A program made the translations under genes and the position numbers. This document shows positions 12,591-24,389 of a stretch of DNA of 64,000 nucleotides, in pieces. Positions within the stretch are counted from its first letter, which is position 1; every line of letters starts with the position of its first letter. Origin of the DNA: Vespula vulgaris (taxonomy: Eukaryota > Arthropoda > Insecta > Hymenoptera > Vespidae); the NCBI RefSeq assembly GCF_905475345.1, contig NC_066586.1, forward strand, positions 19,105,312 to 19,169,311, read 5' to 3'. The notes below the pieces were generated by a model. It was not told where the DNA came from. It ran no database searches and saw only the letters and a program-made list of their open reading frames with translations.

Positions 12591-14218
12591 ACTTGGAGGG
12601 GTTGGAAAGAAACAACAACGAGAGGAAGGTATCGCGTTGCCTCGCAAAAGAGGGTGGTTGTTGCCTACGTGGTAAACGAGAGAGAAGAAGAAAGAACCTA
12701 CGATGCTCGTCCTTTGATGTTTCGCGAACGTGCGCTCTCTTATATTTTTACTCGCGTTTGTACATCCTGTACGAGATATCAAAGGGTACTTCTCCTCCTC
12801 TTTCTCCTCCTCCTCTTTCTCCTCCATTTCTTCCTCATCCTCCTTTCTCTCTTTAGCCTTGTCTTTATCCGTACATTCGACGAGAAATTGGCGACAATTA
12901 AGATAAAATTTGAATAGGCGGTACTCTCTCCTTTTCTCTCTCTTTCTCTTTCTCTTTCTCCTTCTCCTACCTTTGTCATTAGTCGTAGGAAATAATTTAA
13001 AGTCGTGAATCGATCGGGAAAAGATCTACGATATCCTTCGATAAATAAGAATTATCCTTCGAAGAGTAAGTAGAAGTTCCATAATTCTCGCGTGATTCCT
13101 TGAGTAACCGTTAATGAAGTCTACTTTAACGATTGTTCGAGAGAAAACTGGGTAAACTTCTTGACCGTGCACCGCCTTGGAATCTTATTTCTCGGAAACG
13201 GAGACGGAGACGCAGACGGAGACGGGGACGAGGACGAGAACGTCGAAGTGGTAGAAAAGCACGAGGAGAAGAAGGATCTTACCGTAAAACTTTATTATTC
13301 GACAACAGACCCTTCGCGAGAAAGAAGTTTCTCTTCTTACTCTTTTCGAAAACTTTCCTACTAGTCGCGTCGGCGTTCTTAACGATTCGTTTCCGTCGAA
13401 GATCCACCTCATCGATTCGTATCCCTCAATTTGATTATTTTCCCAAAGTACATCTCTACTCGTGAACGTCAATGCTTAAGTTACCGTGAAAAGTAAAAAA
13501 TGGAAAAAAGATTTTGCCTTGTCCAAAGTTATTCTCGATTTGAGAAAAATAAAAAGAAACATTTCTGCGAACGATCGTACAAAGAGCAATATCGTCGATA
13601 ACAATCGACGAATATTTAACTTTCAAACGAAATTTCGAATCGATCGACGTTACGATATTATATTCGAGCAAAACGAAATATACGTAACCAATGTAACGAT
13701 ATATGTATTGCATAAGAGTGCATACGTATGTACATGCATACGCGCATACATGCATACAAAGATAAATACGAACGTATATACGTACGTACGCAGAGACGCG
13801 TAGGTAGTACATCGGTATCACGAATGCAAAGGTTCGAGTTACAAATTTCGAAGTTTCAGATTGGAGCCGAACATTCGAAGTTCCGGGATTGAACGCGAAT
13901 ATAACTAATCCAATCAGCGTGTACGTTCACCGAATTCGAAAACTTTTCAACGCCGGGACCGTCGATATCCACTACCACCACCACCACGTCGTTTCGCCGA
14001 GAGAATGGATTGACTTTTCAAGCCGATCGATTACCCGGTGCGATCTCCTCGAGGAAACACAGCGAAGCGAAACTGATGTCGGATTAATGGAATTGATCGA
14101 AAATTCGACGACTTAAACGAGGATATAATTACCTCGGACGTTTACGAGCGTTACTACCTACGCGCTTATTTCGATTGCGATCATAACGTGGAACGTACAG
14201 ACGGAGTGAACGAATGAA

Positions 14219-14250
14219 TGAGTGAGTGAGTGAGTGAGTGAGTGAGTGAG
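14219..14250. repeat. (GTGA)n microsatellite
   Basis: About eight GTGA units after two diverged GAAT units. Confidence 0.95.
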
Positions 14251-14418
14251 TATTACAGAGAAAGAGAAAGGAAGAGAGTGAGAGTGAGAGAAAGAAAGAA
14301 AGAGAGAAAGAGAAGGAGAGAGACTAAAGGGAATAATCCGCCATACGTATAAATTCAAATGACTCGTTGCGCCCGTAAAGCGAGCTGTGAATATTCATCG
14401 GAGTTGGGTTTGCATGCA

Positions 14419-14424
<6 letters not shown>

Positions 14425-14460
<36 letters not shown>
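14425..14460. repeat. (CT)n microsatellite
   Basis: About 18 CT units. Confidence 0.95.
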
Positions 14461-14464
<4 letters not shown>

Positions 14465-15560
14465 ACCCTCCAACGCCGTTTGCGGACACTTGTCGTCAAC
14501 TACACCGAGAGGAAAAGAGGGCGTCATCCGCTTTGTTAGCCACGGGTACACTTAACGGAAACCTCTCTACGTGCTGACTTCGAATTTTGCCTTCTCGTTT
14601 CGGTCCACCGAAAGATCCGAAAGACGATTTTATCTCGTCTAACTTACTCTTCGTACATCATGCGGAAACCATCCTAAAAGTTTTACTTAATCGATGATAT
14701 TGTCGCATCTACAATGATATTAAATAAATACGTACGAGATTACGGATCGTGAATCGATATTTTATCTTTAAACATAATGATACCTTCGTACATCTACCAT
14801 CTTAGTTTCTATTCTTCTTCGGTCGACTTTCTTTACCCCGTTATTTCTTCGACATCTTTTTCTTCCCTTTTCTTTTTTTCCTTTTGCGGTAAGCGTACTC
14901 GACCTCTGACCTATTCATAAAATTCATCAAACCAAGTACGTATCTCTATTGTAATGCGGAAGAAGGAGATTCGTGAAACGGACCATTAAACCTCATGCAT
15001 CCTCCGTGAATTCCGTCTTCGAAATGGGAGAACGTTTAACCTTTCCACTCGTGATCGGATCACCGCAGGGGATAATTATTATTCGGACGATCGCGTAATT
15101 AGTGCAGAGAACCTGAACGAAACCACGAATCGATTGATTATTGTACTCTACCGTTTCGATACGGTAAGAAGGGAGGAGGGAGAACGGGAGGAGGGATCTT
15201 CGAAAGAAAAAAAAGTTTCCGATAAATTACACAAGATGCGATAGAACTTCGCGTCGTACGAAACGTCTCTGTAGACAACGTATTGCGCATCGTCCAATTG
15301 CCTAAACGCAATTTTTTTTTTTCTCGGGACTGAAATATAAACACGGGGCGATCGCGTTGCGTGACCCTCGAACGGTTAAAATCCTATATCTGAAGAAAAA
15401 AAAAGAGAAAATAAAAAACGGAACAAAATACGATAAAAAAACATCGAGATAAGACAGATTAATTATTTTCTTTCCTTCTCCACCCCTCCGTAAAAAGTGT
15501 ATCATCATCGGACGTACATATGTATCTTCGTGACGCGGTCAAGACAATAATAAAAACAAA
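14461..15560. other. Non-coding unique DNA
   Basis: Nearly repeat-free from 14461 to 15300, with a T/C-rich patch at 14830-14885. The possible weak 3' exon at 15302-15389 lies at its end. Otherwise no splice-bounded open segment. Confidence 0.4.
15302..15389 (-). CDS. Possible 3' exon ending in a stop (weak)
   Basis: On the minus strand a long T-rich tract ends TTCTTCAG at 15390. If the exon at 26442-26554, which leaves two bases AG, spliced here, the codon AGA would form and the frame would run YRILTVRG and on to a TAG at 15302-15304, about 29 codons. The later part is read through a short A-run (lysines), which argues against real coding. No convincing polyadenylation signal follows. Phase agreement alone has a one-in-three chance. 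Confidence 0.1.
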
Positions 15561-15561
15561 G

Positions 15562-15578
15562 AAAAAAAAGAGAGAGAG

Positions 15579-15612
<34 letters not shown>

Positions 15613-15630
15613 CAAAAAAAAAGAAAGAAA
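15562..15630. repeat. (AAAG)n microsatellite
   Basis: A short AG tract then about eight AAAG units and a purine-rich tail. Confidence 0.9.
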
Positions 15631-15922
15631 GAAAAAATAACCCAGATCCCCGGCGAATTGATAAAACCGCCAAAACAAAAAGGATATCGAGATCGTGTCG
15701 AAATATTTTTCCCGTCTCTCTCTTTCTCTCTCTGTTCTAGATAAAACCAGTAGATTCACGACGAAGCTCGTTGTCCCTCGAAGCACCCGGAGAGCGAATT
15801 TTTTCGCTCCCTTTCCGATAACGCTAAGCGCTAACGAGAGAATAATCGTCGCCGTTCATCCGTGCGAGCCGTAATAAACGTACGCGCGGGAGAAGAACGC
15901 GTTGTTGGTGGAAGAGAGAAGA

Positions 15923-15982
15923 GTACATGTATATGTACGTGTACGTGTACGTGTACGTATGTATATGTATATATGTGTGCGC
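15923..15982. repeat. 60-nt alternating purine-pyrimidine tract
   Basis: Every base alternates purine and pyrimidine, built of TACGTG, TATG and GCGC units. Such tracts can adopt Z-DNA. Confidence 0.85.
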
Positions 15983-16001
15983 TCGCGTAGAAAGACAGAG
16001 A

Positions 16002-16036
16002 GAGAGAGACAAAGAGAGAGATAAAGAGAGATAGAT

Positions 16037-16077
<41 letters not shown>
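16002..16077. repeat. (GA)n/(GATA)n compound microsatellite
   Basis: GA units with GATA and GACA variants. Confidence 0.95.
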
Positions 16078-16080
<3 letters not shown>

Positions 16081-16419
16081 TGCTAGGCCGCAGAGTAGAG
16101 CAACGTGGTAAATGGGACGCACGTGTTTGTGCCAGAGACTCGCGCCAATTGCGAGGTGGTAGGCGTTTTCCCCTACTTCTCGTTTCACGCGATACACTGC
16201 CGAGACACCTGTGTGTGTATATACGTATAGTTATGTATATGTTTTCAAGTTTATGTGTATGAGCCCACAGACCGTCTATTTTGCATTACAGGGAAACCGG
16301 TTTCACCGAAGCCACTTAATCATTCGTTTTCGTACGAACGCAGTAAATGAATGTTTCTCCAACGTGCCTTCTTTCGCTACCAACATTCCGAGAGTGAAAG
16401 AGAATCCGAGAGGGAAAGG

Positions 16420-16443
16420 AAGAGAGAGAGAGAGAGAGAGAGA
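16420..16443. repeat. (GA)n microsatellite
   Basis: About 11 GA units. Confidence 0.9.
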
Positions 16444-16561
16444 ATTTTAGTTTGAAAATCTTTTATAACTATATATTGAATCGATAAAACTTTTACATTG
16501 ACTCGTATTTCAAATAGAAATGAAATGGTAGGAATTTCTGTCATTTTTTGATTTTTAATCG

Positions 16562-16562
<1 letters not shown>

Positions 16563-16607
<45 letters not shown>

Positions 16608-16610
16608 TTC
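16563..16610. repeat. (CT)n imperfect microsatellite
   Basis: CT units with TTT interruptions. Confidence 0.9.
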
Positions 16611-16706
16611 CTTTTCCATCTCTTTTTCGTGTTTATATTAATCAATTATATATTCAATTACTATTCGATCAAACGTTTTGTATTATGGATCGAAAAAAAG
16701 CTTCAC

Positions 16707-16730
16707 ACATACATACATACATACATACAT
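16707..16730. repeat. (CATA)n microsatellite
   Basis: About six CATA units. Confidence 0.9.
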
Positions 16731-16986
16731 GCTAAAGAATTTTTTTCAACGTATAATAATTATTGCTTATTCGTTTCGAGTCTCTCCTCATTTTCATATA
16801 ATATACGAGCTCGTTTGTACGTTTGTCGTTCTCGATAAGAGTGCGGCCCTTCGCGTGCCATTTAATTAACCAAAATGGGGAGAGGTAGAGGAGTACTGTC
16901 GTTACGATCGGCGGGACGTTTGTCGGCTTTAAACCTCCACGCCTTGGTCACGGAGTCACGTGTCACTGACGCCAACAAGCACTCAC

Positions 16987-16990
16987 AGAC

Positions 16991-17031
<41 letters not shown>
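16987..17031. repeat. (GA)n microsatellite
   Basis: About 22 GA units with one AAAG break. Confidence 0.95.
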
Positions 17032-18246
17032 CGTATATCGGTGTAATAGTGGTGGTAGTAACAGTTACACGTGCACGACACGTCGACATAGTCGATTTCG
17101 GGGAAAGTTTTGAATATACGAGATCGATAAGAACGGAACAGAACGTAACGTGGGTGGGCTCTACGAACTTTAAATTAATTCGAAAAATTTTATATCGACA
17201 ATAATTTTTTATACAGGCATACACGTACCTATTATCCATTAAATAAATACATAATTACGAAACGCTCGATAGATTTCGAATAATCAGAAAATGCATTAAC
17301 GATAAACAGGGACACACGTTCGATTCTATAAATGTATACGTCAAAGAACGACGATCGAGCACGACGGAAATCGTCGAAAGCTTCCTAAATTATTCCCAAG
17401 CGTGCAAGAGCGATTGCCATTAATTTACACGATGGCACGACGATAAAATCGATGTAAAATCCGTAGGTTGGTTGGTTGGTTGGTTGGTTGGTTGGTGTGG
17501 CTCCCTTCGGTCGCACACGCTCACCTCGTCACGCTTCAACTGACAGATGCCGACCGAACGATGCTCGAGTTTACGGCCGGGAAATTCACAAACGAGAGGA
17601 GCCTTCGAACGAGCGAGAAGATGTGCCGCCTCGTTATTACATACATATTCGATCGATTCACGAACGATCGAGGGAGGTAAATATACACTGGCGATTGAAT
17701 TGGATGGTTACCTTTAAAAAGCGATTTTATTTTTGTCTCCTTTTTTTTCTTCCTTTCTTTTTTTGTTCTTCGTTTGTTTTTTCCTTCTTTTTTTTCTAAA
17801 TAAATTTTTTTTTTAATTTTTATTTTCATCTCCATTCCTTTCCTAACAAAGAATCGTTAATTCCTAGCTGATATCATTGTTCTTTATCGATCTGTTATAA
17901 ACGTCGGAGTGATTAATTAAAAAAGAAAAGAGATTACAGAAGGAGAGAGAGAGAGAAAGATAGATAGATAGAGAAACCATAAAGCTTCGTATCATGTAAT
18001 ACTTCCTCCATCAGAAATAGGAGGAATAAAAAAAGAGAGAGAGAGAGAGAGTATTCTGTGAAATTCCTCTTCGCGAATTGTCCGGCAGTCGCAGACGCTT
18101 TTTTCTCGTTACAAATGTCGCTTCAAAGCATTCTTCCAACAAGTTACAAAACTCGCTCTCGCGACGGTTTAATTGGATTTGGTTTCATACGATTTTCCTC
18201 GGCTTTACAACGTTGTCCATTACACGCACGATATCTTGCTTCCTTC

Positions 18247-18250
<4 letters not shown>
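17032..18250. other. Non-coding unique DNA
   Basis: Unique DNA at 17040-17460, 17520-17720 and 18055-18240, separated by the GGTT array, a T-rich tract 17725-17835 and short GA tracts. Short open frames are not bounded by splice signals. Confidence 0.45.
17466..17496. repeat. (GGTT)n microsatellite
   Basis: About seven GGTT units. Confidence 0.95.

Positions 18251-18253
<3 letters not shown>

Positions 18254-18284
<31 letters not shown>
18254..18284. repeat. (CT)n microsatellite
   Basis: About 15 CT units just before the CTAT array. Confidence 0.95.
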
Positions 18285-18286
<2 letters not shown>

Positions 18287-18295
18287 CTGTATTTC

Positions 18296-18563
<268 letters not shown>

Positions 18564-18782
18564 AATCATGATTTTTTTTCTTCTTCAGTTGCTTTTTGCC
18601 AGAAGAAACAAAGTATTATCGTTATTTAATAAATTCTATAAATCTTACGGGATATGATTCTTTTGAAATCATTTTAAATTCTCGATCTTTTATTTTTGTT
18701 ATTTTGAAAGAAACGAAAATGTCGAGTGCGAAAAACGTGGACAAGAATCGACAAAATAAATTTATTAAAGGAATATTAAAGA

Positions 18783-18805
18783 GGAGAATATATGTATGTA
18801 TATAC

Positions 18806-18836
<31 letters not shown>

Positions 18837-18846
18837 TATATTTATA
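18783..18846. repeat. (TACA)n/(TA)n compound microsatellite
   Basis: TATG/TACA units followed by about eight TA units. Confidence 0.9.
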
Positions 18847-18849
18847 AAC

Positions 18850-20050
18850 GAGAGCATCATTTTTGTGCTGTCCACTTTAACACGTGCATGCAAACGCACG
18901 CACGCACTCTATACTCCTCCTATTCTCTTTCCCAAGCTGAAAATTTCGTTCTACATTTCGAGACACGGTTCGCACGTAATTATTTTACCTCCCTGTTTGC
19001 ATATCGCGTCGCATGTCGCCCGTAATATTTTCCGGCAAATCAAAATAAAGCACGTAATTACATTGTACCGGGGATATGCCGTACTCGGCCGGGAGCGAAA
19101 TTCGAGCTCTTTACCAATGTGCTCGTGGATTCACCGAAACGGGATCACGATGATCGCGATCTCGATCGCGTCACGTTGAAATCTCCATCGTACTTAACGA
19201 CTATACGAAGCTTCGTTCTCCCTCCCTACCTCTCTAACCCCTCTAACCCCCTTCCTACTCCTACTCTTACTCCTCCTACTCCTCCTCCTCCTCCTCTTCC
19301 TCCTGTCCAATCAGAATAAACGAGAGAAAATATGCAAAACAAAGATAACGCTTTTTACAGAAACGAATCCAAACGAGCGCGAATGTACAAATCCTCGTAG
19401 CTTTATCCGTTTGTACGTTGAGTGTATCTCTGTACGTTGAAATTTTACAGAATTAAGTGATCGGATTGGAGAGACCTTGTCTCTTAATTCGATATGATCG
19501 TGCAACGAAGTACACAAGAGAGAGAGAGAGAGAGAGAGATGTGGAAATGGATACGTTTGAAAAAAGAAATAAACCAACGAACACCAAGGAAGAAAAAAAA
19601 AAGAGAAAAAATAACGACGACATCAACAACAACAACAACAAAAAAAGAAAAAAAAAAAAGGAACGATAGAGTTAACTTTCGCAGATGTTACATCATTGGA
19701 AGTTTAAACGCGTGCGCGTGGCAAACGAGAAAACTGCAAACGAGCCTCGAAATTGTCGCGAAACAACGACGCGTACCGAACGCGAAACTGCGATACGACC
19801 AATCATTTTTCTGATTGCACTACTATACATATAGACGTATATATGTGTGTATGTATATGTGTACATATATACATACATACATACATACATATATACACGA
19901 TCGTATAGCCATACATCGAATGATATGCACGTACGTTGCAAAAGGCGTATGTTGTGTCGGCTTATCGGCGTGGTTTGATGTGCTGCGCCGAGGTTATCGA
20001 TGATGCATTTGCAGCTGCGACAAGTACGACTAGAGCGAGAAAGCCATACA
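18850..20050. other. Non-coding unique DNA with small repeats
   Basis: Unique DNA at 18850-19220, 19320-19510 and 19670-20040. Pyrimidine-rich CTC/CTAC triplets at 19200-19310, GA at 19519-19540, CATA/TA at 19825-19900. No supported gene. Confidence 0.45.
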
Positions 20051-20055
20051 AAGCT

Positions 20056-20116
20056 ACGAGAGAAGAGAAGAGAAGAGAAGAGAGAAGAGAAGAGAGAAGA
20101 GAAGAGAAGAGAAGAG
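20056..20116. repeat. (AGAGA)n-type purine minisatellite
   Basis: Repeats of AGAAG and AGAGAAG spanning about 60 bp. Confidence 0.85.
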
Positions 20117-20561
20117 GTGGTTCACGATGACGATGTCGGTGATTGTAGTTGTGTTCGTGCTGGCGTTCGACCGATACCGAATCGATATCTCTCGTCGTAG
20201 CACCGTGCTCGGCTCTTGCACGACCGGAGATACGAGAAGCCGTACGTGTTCGCGTGTCCATATGTTTGTAGCTCTGTGTGTGTGTGATCGTGTGTATGTA
20301 TATGCGTGTGTCTGTACATACATGTATGTGTCAGTAAGCTCGTCACCCTATTATCGCGTGTACGCGACTTCTCAATTTTTCCACGTCGAATAAGCGACAA
20401 ATTCTTTATCTCTTTCCTTCGTTCATTTTGTAAATACCCTCAATGAAAAATGATTGATATCCCAATGATATACGTGCTTTCTTAATTCTATCATATCAGT
20501 TATGTCACGAACTTTAAGGCAATTAAACGAAATGAAATTACTAGACACGCGACGTGCAAAC

Positions 20562-20563
<2 letters not shown>

Positions 20564-20621
<58 letters not shown>
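20564..20621. repeat. (CT)n microsatellite
   Basis: About 29 uninterrupted CT units. Confidence 0.97.
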
Positions 20622-20624
<3 letters not shown>

Positions 20625-21354
20625 CGTTGTTAGTCGAACGGAAAATTTGCAGAAGAGTCGTTCGAGTATCTTTCTCGACACGTCGCAAGGGTAGGAAAGT
20701 CCTTTCTTGTTTTCGTGCCGCGAATCCGAAACTCATCGTACACGTACTCACTTCTCCGCGTCTGCAGCAACTCGTTCTATCGTTTAAGCTTTGCGAAGGG
20801 AGAAGAGATGGAAGAGAGAGACGAGAGAGAGAGAGAGAAAGAGAGGAGGGTGAAAAAAGGGAAGGGAGTACATGCTTGAAAAGCCGCCAAGTCTTCTCTT
20901 TTCCCACTCTCAGCGTGCCGCTACTCCCACCAACTTCTCTCCCTCGATTTTCCCTCAGGAGAGAAGGGAAGTCAGCCAGCTTTCGCCTCGATGTCCGTCC
21001 TACATGTGGTATCCGCGAAATTGCTCGGAAACTCTGGCAATAAGTCGACGCTCACGAATCGAGTCAGAGAGAAAAAGAAGGAGAACGAAAGAAAGAAAGA
21101 TAGAGATAAAGAGAGAAGGAAAGAAAGAGAGAAAGCGAACGTGTCTTTTATTTCATTCGTACAAACAAACCTACCAGAGCAGCTCGAAAAATGTCCAAAG
21201 GATTTTGTGTAAACGCTTTTACGTGAGCAGCACCTCCTTCGCTTTCTCTCCTTTTCTATTCCACTTCTCTTTCTTCTCCTCTTTTTCCAGCACCCATCTT
21301 TCCTCGTCTTATTTTCTCTTCTTTATCAGACAGAACTCTTGTCGTCGTCCTCGA

Positions 21355-21392
21355 TTCTTTCTTCTTCTTCTTCTTCTTCTTCTTCTTCTTCT
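21355..21392. repeat. (TTC)n triplet repeat
   Basis: About 12 TTC units. Confidence 0.95.
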
Positions 21393-21478
21393 GTTTTTCT
21401 TTTTCTTTCTTTTCTTTTTTCGTGTTCCATCGATCGTTCGCCACTTTTCTTACAAAACTTATTTCTCTTTACACGTAC

Positions 21479-21505
21479 GTACCTACCTACCTACCTACCT
21501 ACCTA
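21479..21505. repeat. (CTAC)n microsatellite
   Basis: About six CTAC units. Confidence 0.9.
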
Positions 21506-21779
21506 TCTACCCAGCCGCCTACCTACACATAATTACGTTTACACAAGGACGTATTACAGAAATTGAAATCCCACTCGTAACTTTGCGAGGATTGAAATAT
21601 AAAATGAGAGTAAGAGAAAGAGAAAGAGAGAAAGAGAGAGACAGAGAGGGAGATGGAAAGACGACCGAGAAAAAAGAGGTTGACGTGGTCGTCGACGTAA
21701 AAATAGGTAGGTAACGCTCTAGTTCTTTAAAAGCGTGGCCACGAGCGTGCACTTATTGCATCCGAACGAACGAACTGAC

Positions 21780-21815
21780 TGACGGACGGACGGACGGACG
21801 GACGGACGGTCGGAT
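21780..21815. repeat. (GGAC)n microsatellite
   Basis: About eight GGAC units, the last diverged. Confidence 0.9.
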
Positions 21816-22228
21816 GGACGAACGCTTCATATACTTTTATCTTCGCGGTAGAGACCGACGAAAAACTTTATTTTTCTCGACGCATGCCGAGCACGACCAT
21901 ATCTCTCTTTTTAAATCGTCCTGTCGTAAAGCCACGAAGATATTTATTCGCGTTACAATGCTTTTAAAAACGAATTCTGTCACGTTTATAGTCGGCTCCG
22001 GCCAAAAATGTATCGGTTTATATATGTTTCTTGTGTATAGTTAAAAAAAAAAAAAAAAAGACACCCGAATATTGATTTCCCGAATATAATATACCTATCT
22101 ATATTTCCAGTCTTTCTCGATTTATCTCGATTAGCATTATTTCGAAATTACGAATTGACAGACTCGAACCGAGGATATAAATCTATAATACGTAATTGCT
22201 CGTAAAACATGTAAATTAAATTAAAGAG

Positions 22229-22242
22229 ATAGAGATAGAGAT

Positions 22243-22276
<34 letters not shown>
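22229..22276. repeat. (GA)n with GATAGA units
   Basis: Four AGAGAT units followed by about 13 GA units. Confidence 0.92.
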
Positions 22277-22280
<4 letters not shown>

Positions 22281-22796
22281 AATAGTAATAGCAAAGTGTG
22301 AAAATATGAACTGATTTATTCGACACTCGATTCATCTTTCGAGGACATACGACTAATAGACGTATGCAAATTGGAAGGTTAAAGGGAAAACCGCGCTTTG
22401 CATACGAGATAAATCGACTTGATACGAAGCAAGAGAAATCTTTCTTCTCTGTCTCTTTCTTTATCCGTCTCTTTCTCCCTTGGCATCTATCTCGTTCCCT
22501 CGTTCTCTTCGTGTTCATCTTCCACGGTCTCTACGGCGCGTCTAAATGTAAAGAAGGGGGATTCGAGAACGCGAAAGTGGATCATGTTAAATCCTTTGAA
22601 TTATGGAATTTAATTCTACCGGGGGATTCTCCGGTCGTTAGCCTTTTAAATGTAACACTGACGGAAGAGAAACCAAGTTCGCTGAAAGATCGTGTAAAGA
22701 GCATCGTTAATCGTCGCGCAAGGCGATTTACTTAATCTGTTGACTGCGAGCGTAACGCCGTGCTTGCTTCTCTAAATTTAAAGAGTGTATGAGAGA

Positions 22797-22801
22797 GCGA
22801 G

Positions 22802-22837
<36 letters not shown>
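22797..22837. repeat. (GA)n microsatellite
   Basis: GA array with two GC interruptions. Confidence 0.92.
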
Positions 22838-22840
<3 letters not shown>

Positions 22841-23735
22841 ATCATAGGATTTACTTAGGTATACGGAAAGAAAACCCGCAAAACTTTCCCTCTACTTACA
22901 TATGTAATTATTCGCGAGTGCTAATTGTTCGTTAGAAAAATAAAATCTGTCTTTGTTCAACCGTCCGTGTTAAATCTTTCTTCTTATTTATTCTGTGTTC
23001 TTTTTCTTTTTGTTTCTTTTTTTTTTTTTACACGTTTTTTTTTATTTATACGTTTCTTCTCCAAAAGAAATAAAACGATCGCTTTCGAAAGTAATTACGT
23101 CGTTAAAGTAGATACATACGGGACACGTTTTATTAACGAATGGACACGAACAACTAATGTATGAGAGTTGAAGGGGGAAAAGAAAAAGAAAGAAAAATAT
23201 TACAACAAAATCAAATTTCTTTTAGAGAAAGAGGGATGTGACACGTGACATGAAAGATCTATCTCCAAGAGAAAATAGAAGAAGCAACGGTTTCACGTGT
23301 AAGAGAGAGAGAGAGAAGAGAGACGGCGGACGAACGAAGGGTTTGTCGAGAGGAGATGCTAACAGGAGTAACGCGTTTACACCGCGACGCGCTTTTCACG
23401 GGGGTGTTTCAACGACAGGGAAGGCCGTGCTCTTTCTCTCTCTTGGCCGACACCCTTGGCACAACACGTTTGCAAGAACGGAGGGTGTAAACTGAGAAAA
23501 GAGAAAGAGAAGTGAGTGCGAAAGAGAGAGAGAGAGAAAGGGACAGGTCTACCATTCCAACCTCAAAAAGCACATAACGCTTTGGAGCGTGTCAGGAGGA
23601 CGCACGTTTAGAACGAAAGCTGTGCGTGAGTAATATAAAAAAATTGCAGTTTTCTTCCAACCACCTCCCGTCCTTCAATCTCTTTTTTACTTTTTATTCT
23701 GTCTCCCATGCCACGTATCGTAGGTGTGTCTTTTC

Positions 23736-23769
<34 letters not shown>

Positions 23770-24282
23770 AAAAAAGAAGAGAAAAGGAAAAGATAAATAA
23801 ATATACATACTAGCATCTGTCTTCGCGTAATTGGATTGACATTGGGATTGTAGTCCCATTAATATATCTATTCGAGAACTCGTTCGTCCTTTGCAAAATG
23901 CCTCTCTCCGGCACAACGTACGTATGTATGTACGTTCCAGTTATCGAAGCGAGACCACAAACGCAGAACAATCGTGCAGCATGATAAATTATCGATGGGT
24001 CGCTTTATCGAGCGATAAACGCAGCACGGTCCGTTGTATAATCCGGCTGTAATAGTAATCCTACGATTATTCCGATATTTGTGTTCTCACGATTACCATT
24101 AGACAGATCGCTCGCGACCTAATGACATAATCGAGATCCGAAGCCCACTGTCAATTTAATGCATTCCTATTAAATCCATAGCTCGTGGCTCTGTTACCGA
24201 TCGGTCCGTCTACAATAACTACTACTACACGATCTCAACTATGTATTACATATATACCTTGTATTAGCCACAGAGAAGGACG

Positions 24283-24325
24283 GTATATGCACGTACGCGT
24301 GCACGTGCACGCACGCATGCACGCA
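24283..24325. repeat. 43-nt alternating purine-pyrimidine tract
   Basis: GC-rich, strictly alternating bases including GCACGTGC and ACGCGT palindromes; Z-DNA prone. It abuts the GGTA array. Confidence 0.85.
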
Positions 24326-24388
24326 GGTAGGTAGATAGGTAGGTAAGGTAGGTAGGTAGGTAGGTAGGTAGGTAGGTAGGTAGGTATA
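24326..24388. repeat. (GGTA)n microsatellite
   Basis: About 15 GTAG/GGTA units with two variants. Confidence 0.95.
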
Positions 24389-24389
24389 T

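Larger units (their letters stand above)
11110..14200. other. Non-coding, mostly unique DNA
   Basis: Unique stretches at 11160-11460, 11520-11760, 11810-12360, 12980-13480 and 13820-14200, with purine/pyrimidine tracts between. AAG|GTAAGTC at 11136-11143 is donor-like on the plus strand but is preceded by GA repeats rather than an open exon. CTC/CTT triplets occur at 12790-12850. Nothing here is supported as coding. Confidence 0.45.
21816..24270. other. Non-coding, mostly unique DNA
   Basis: Unique DNA at 21816-22220, 22310-22440, 22540-22780, 23060-23160, 23330-23500 and 23920-24270; GA tracts at 22229-22276, 22797-22837 and 23732-23765. The 22364-22735 plus-strand frame has a non-repetitive C-terminal half but no splice or family support. 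The 23920-24270 island is repeat-free. Confidence 0.45.

Noticed and set aside
20970..20985. CAGCCAGCTTT, resembling the 3' part of the miR-2 family
   Set aside because: The seed region is absent and no hairpin arm is visible.
22150..22165. TCGAACC-like motif as a possible tRNA B box (minus strand)
   Set aside because: No matching A box or cloverleaf could be formed; the same holds for similar motifs at 13831 and 29353.
22364..22735. 123-codon plus frame with a protein-like second half
   Set aside because: No acceptor, donor or recognised domain, and the central part is CT-derived; open length is expected by chance in this many kb.
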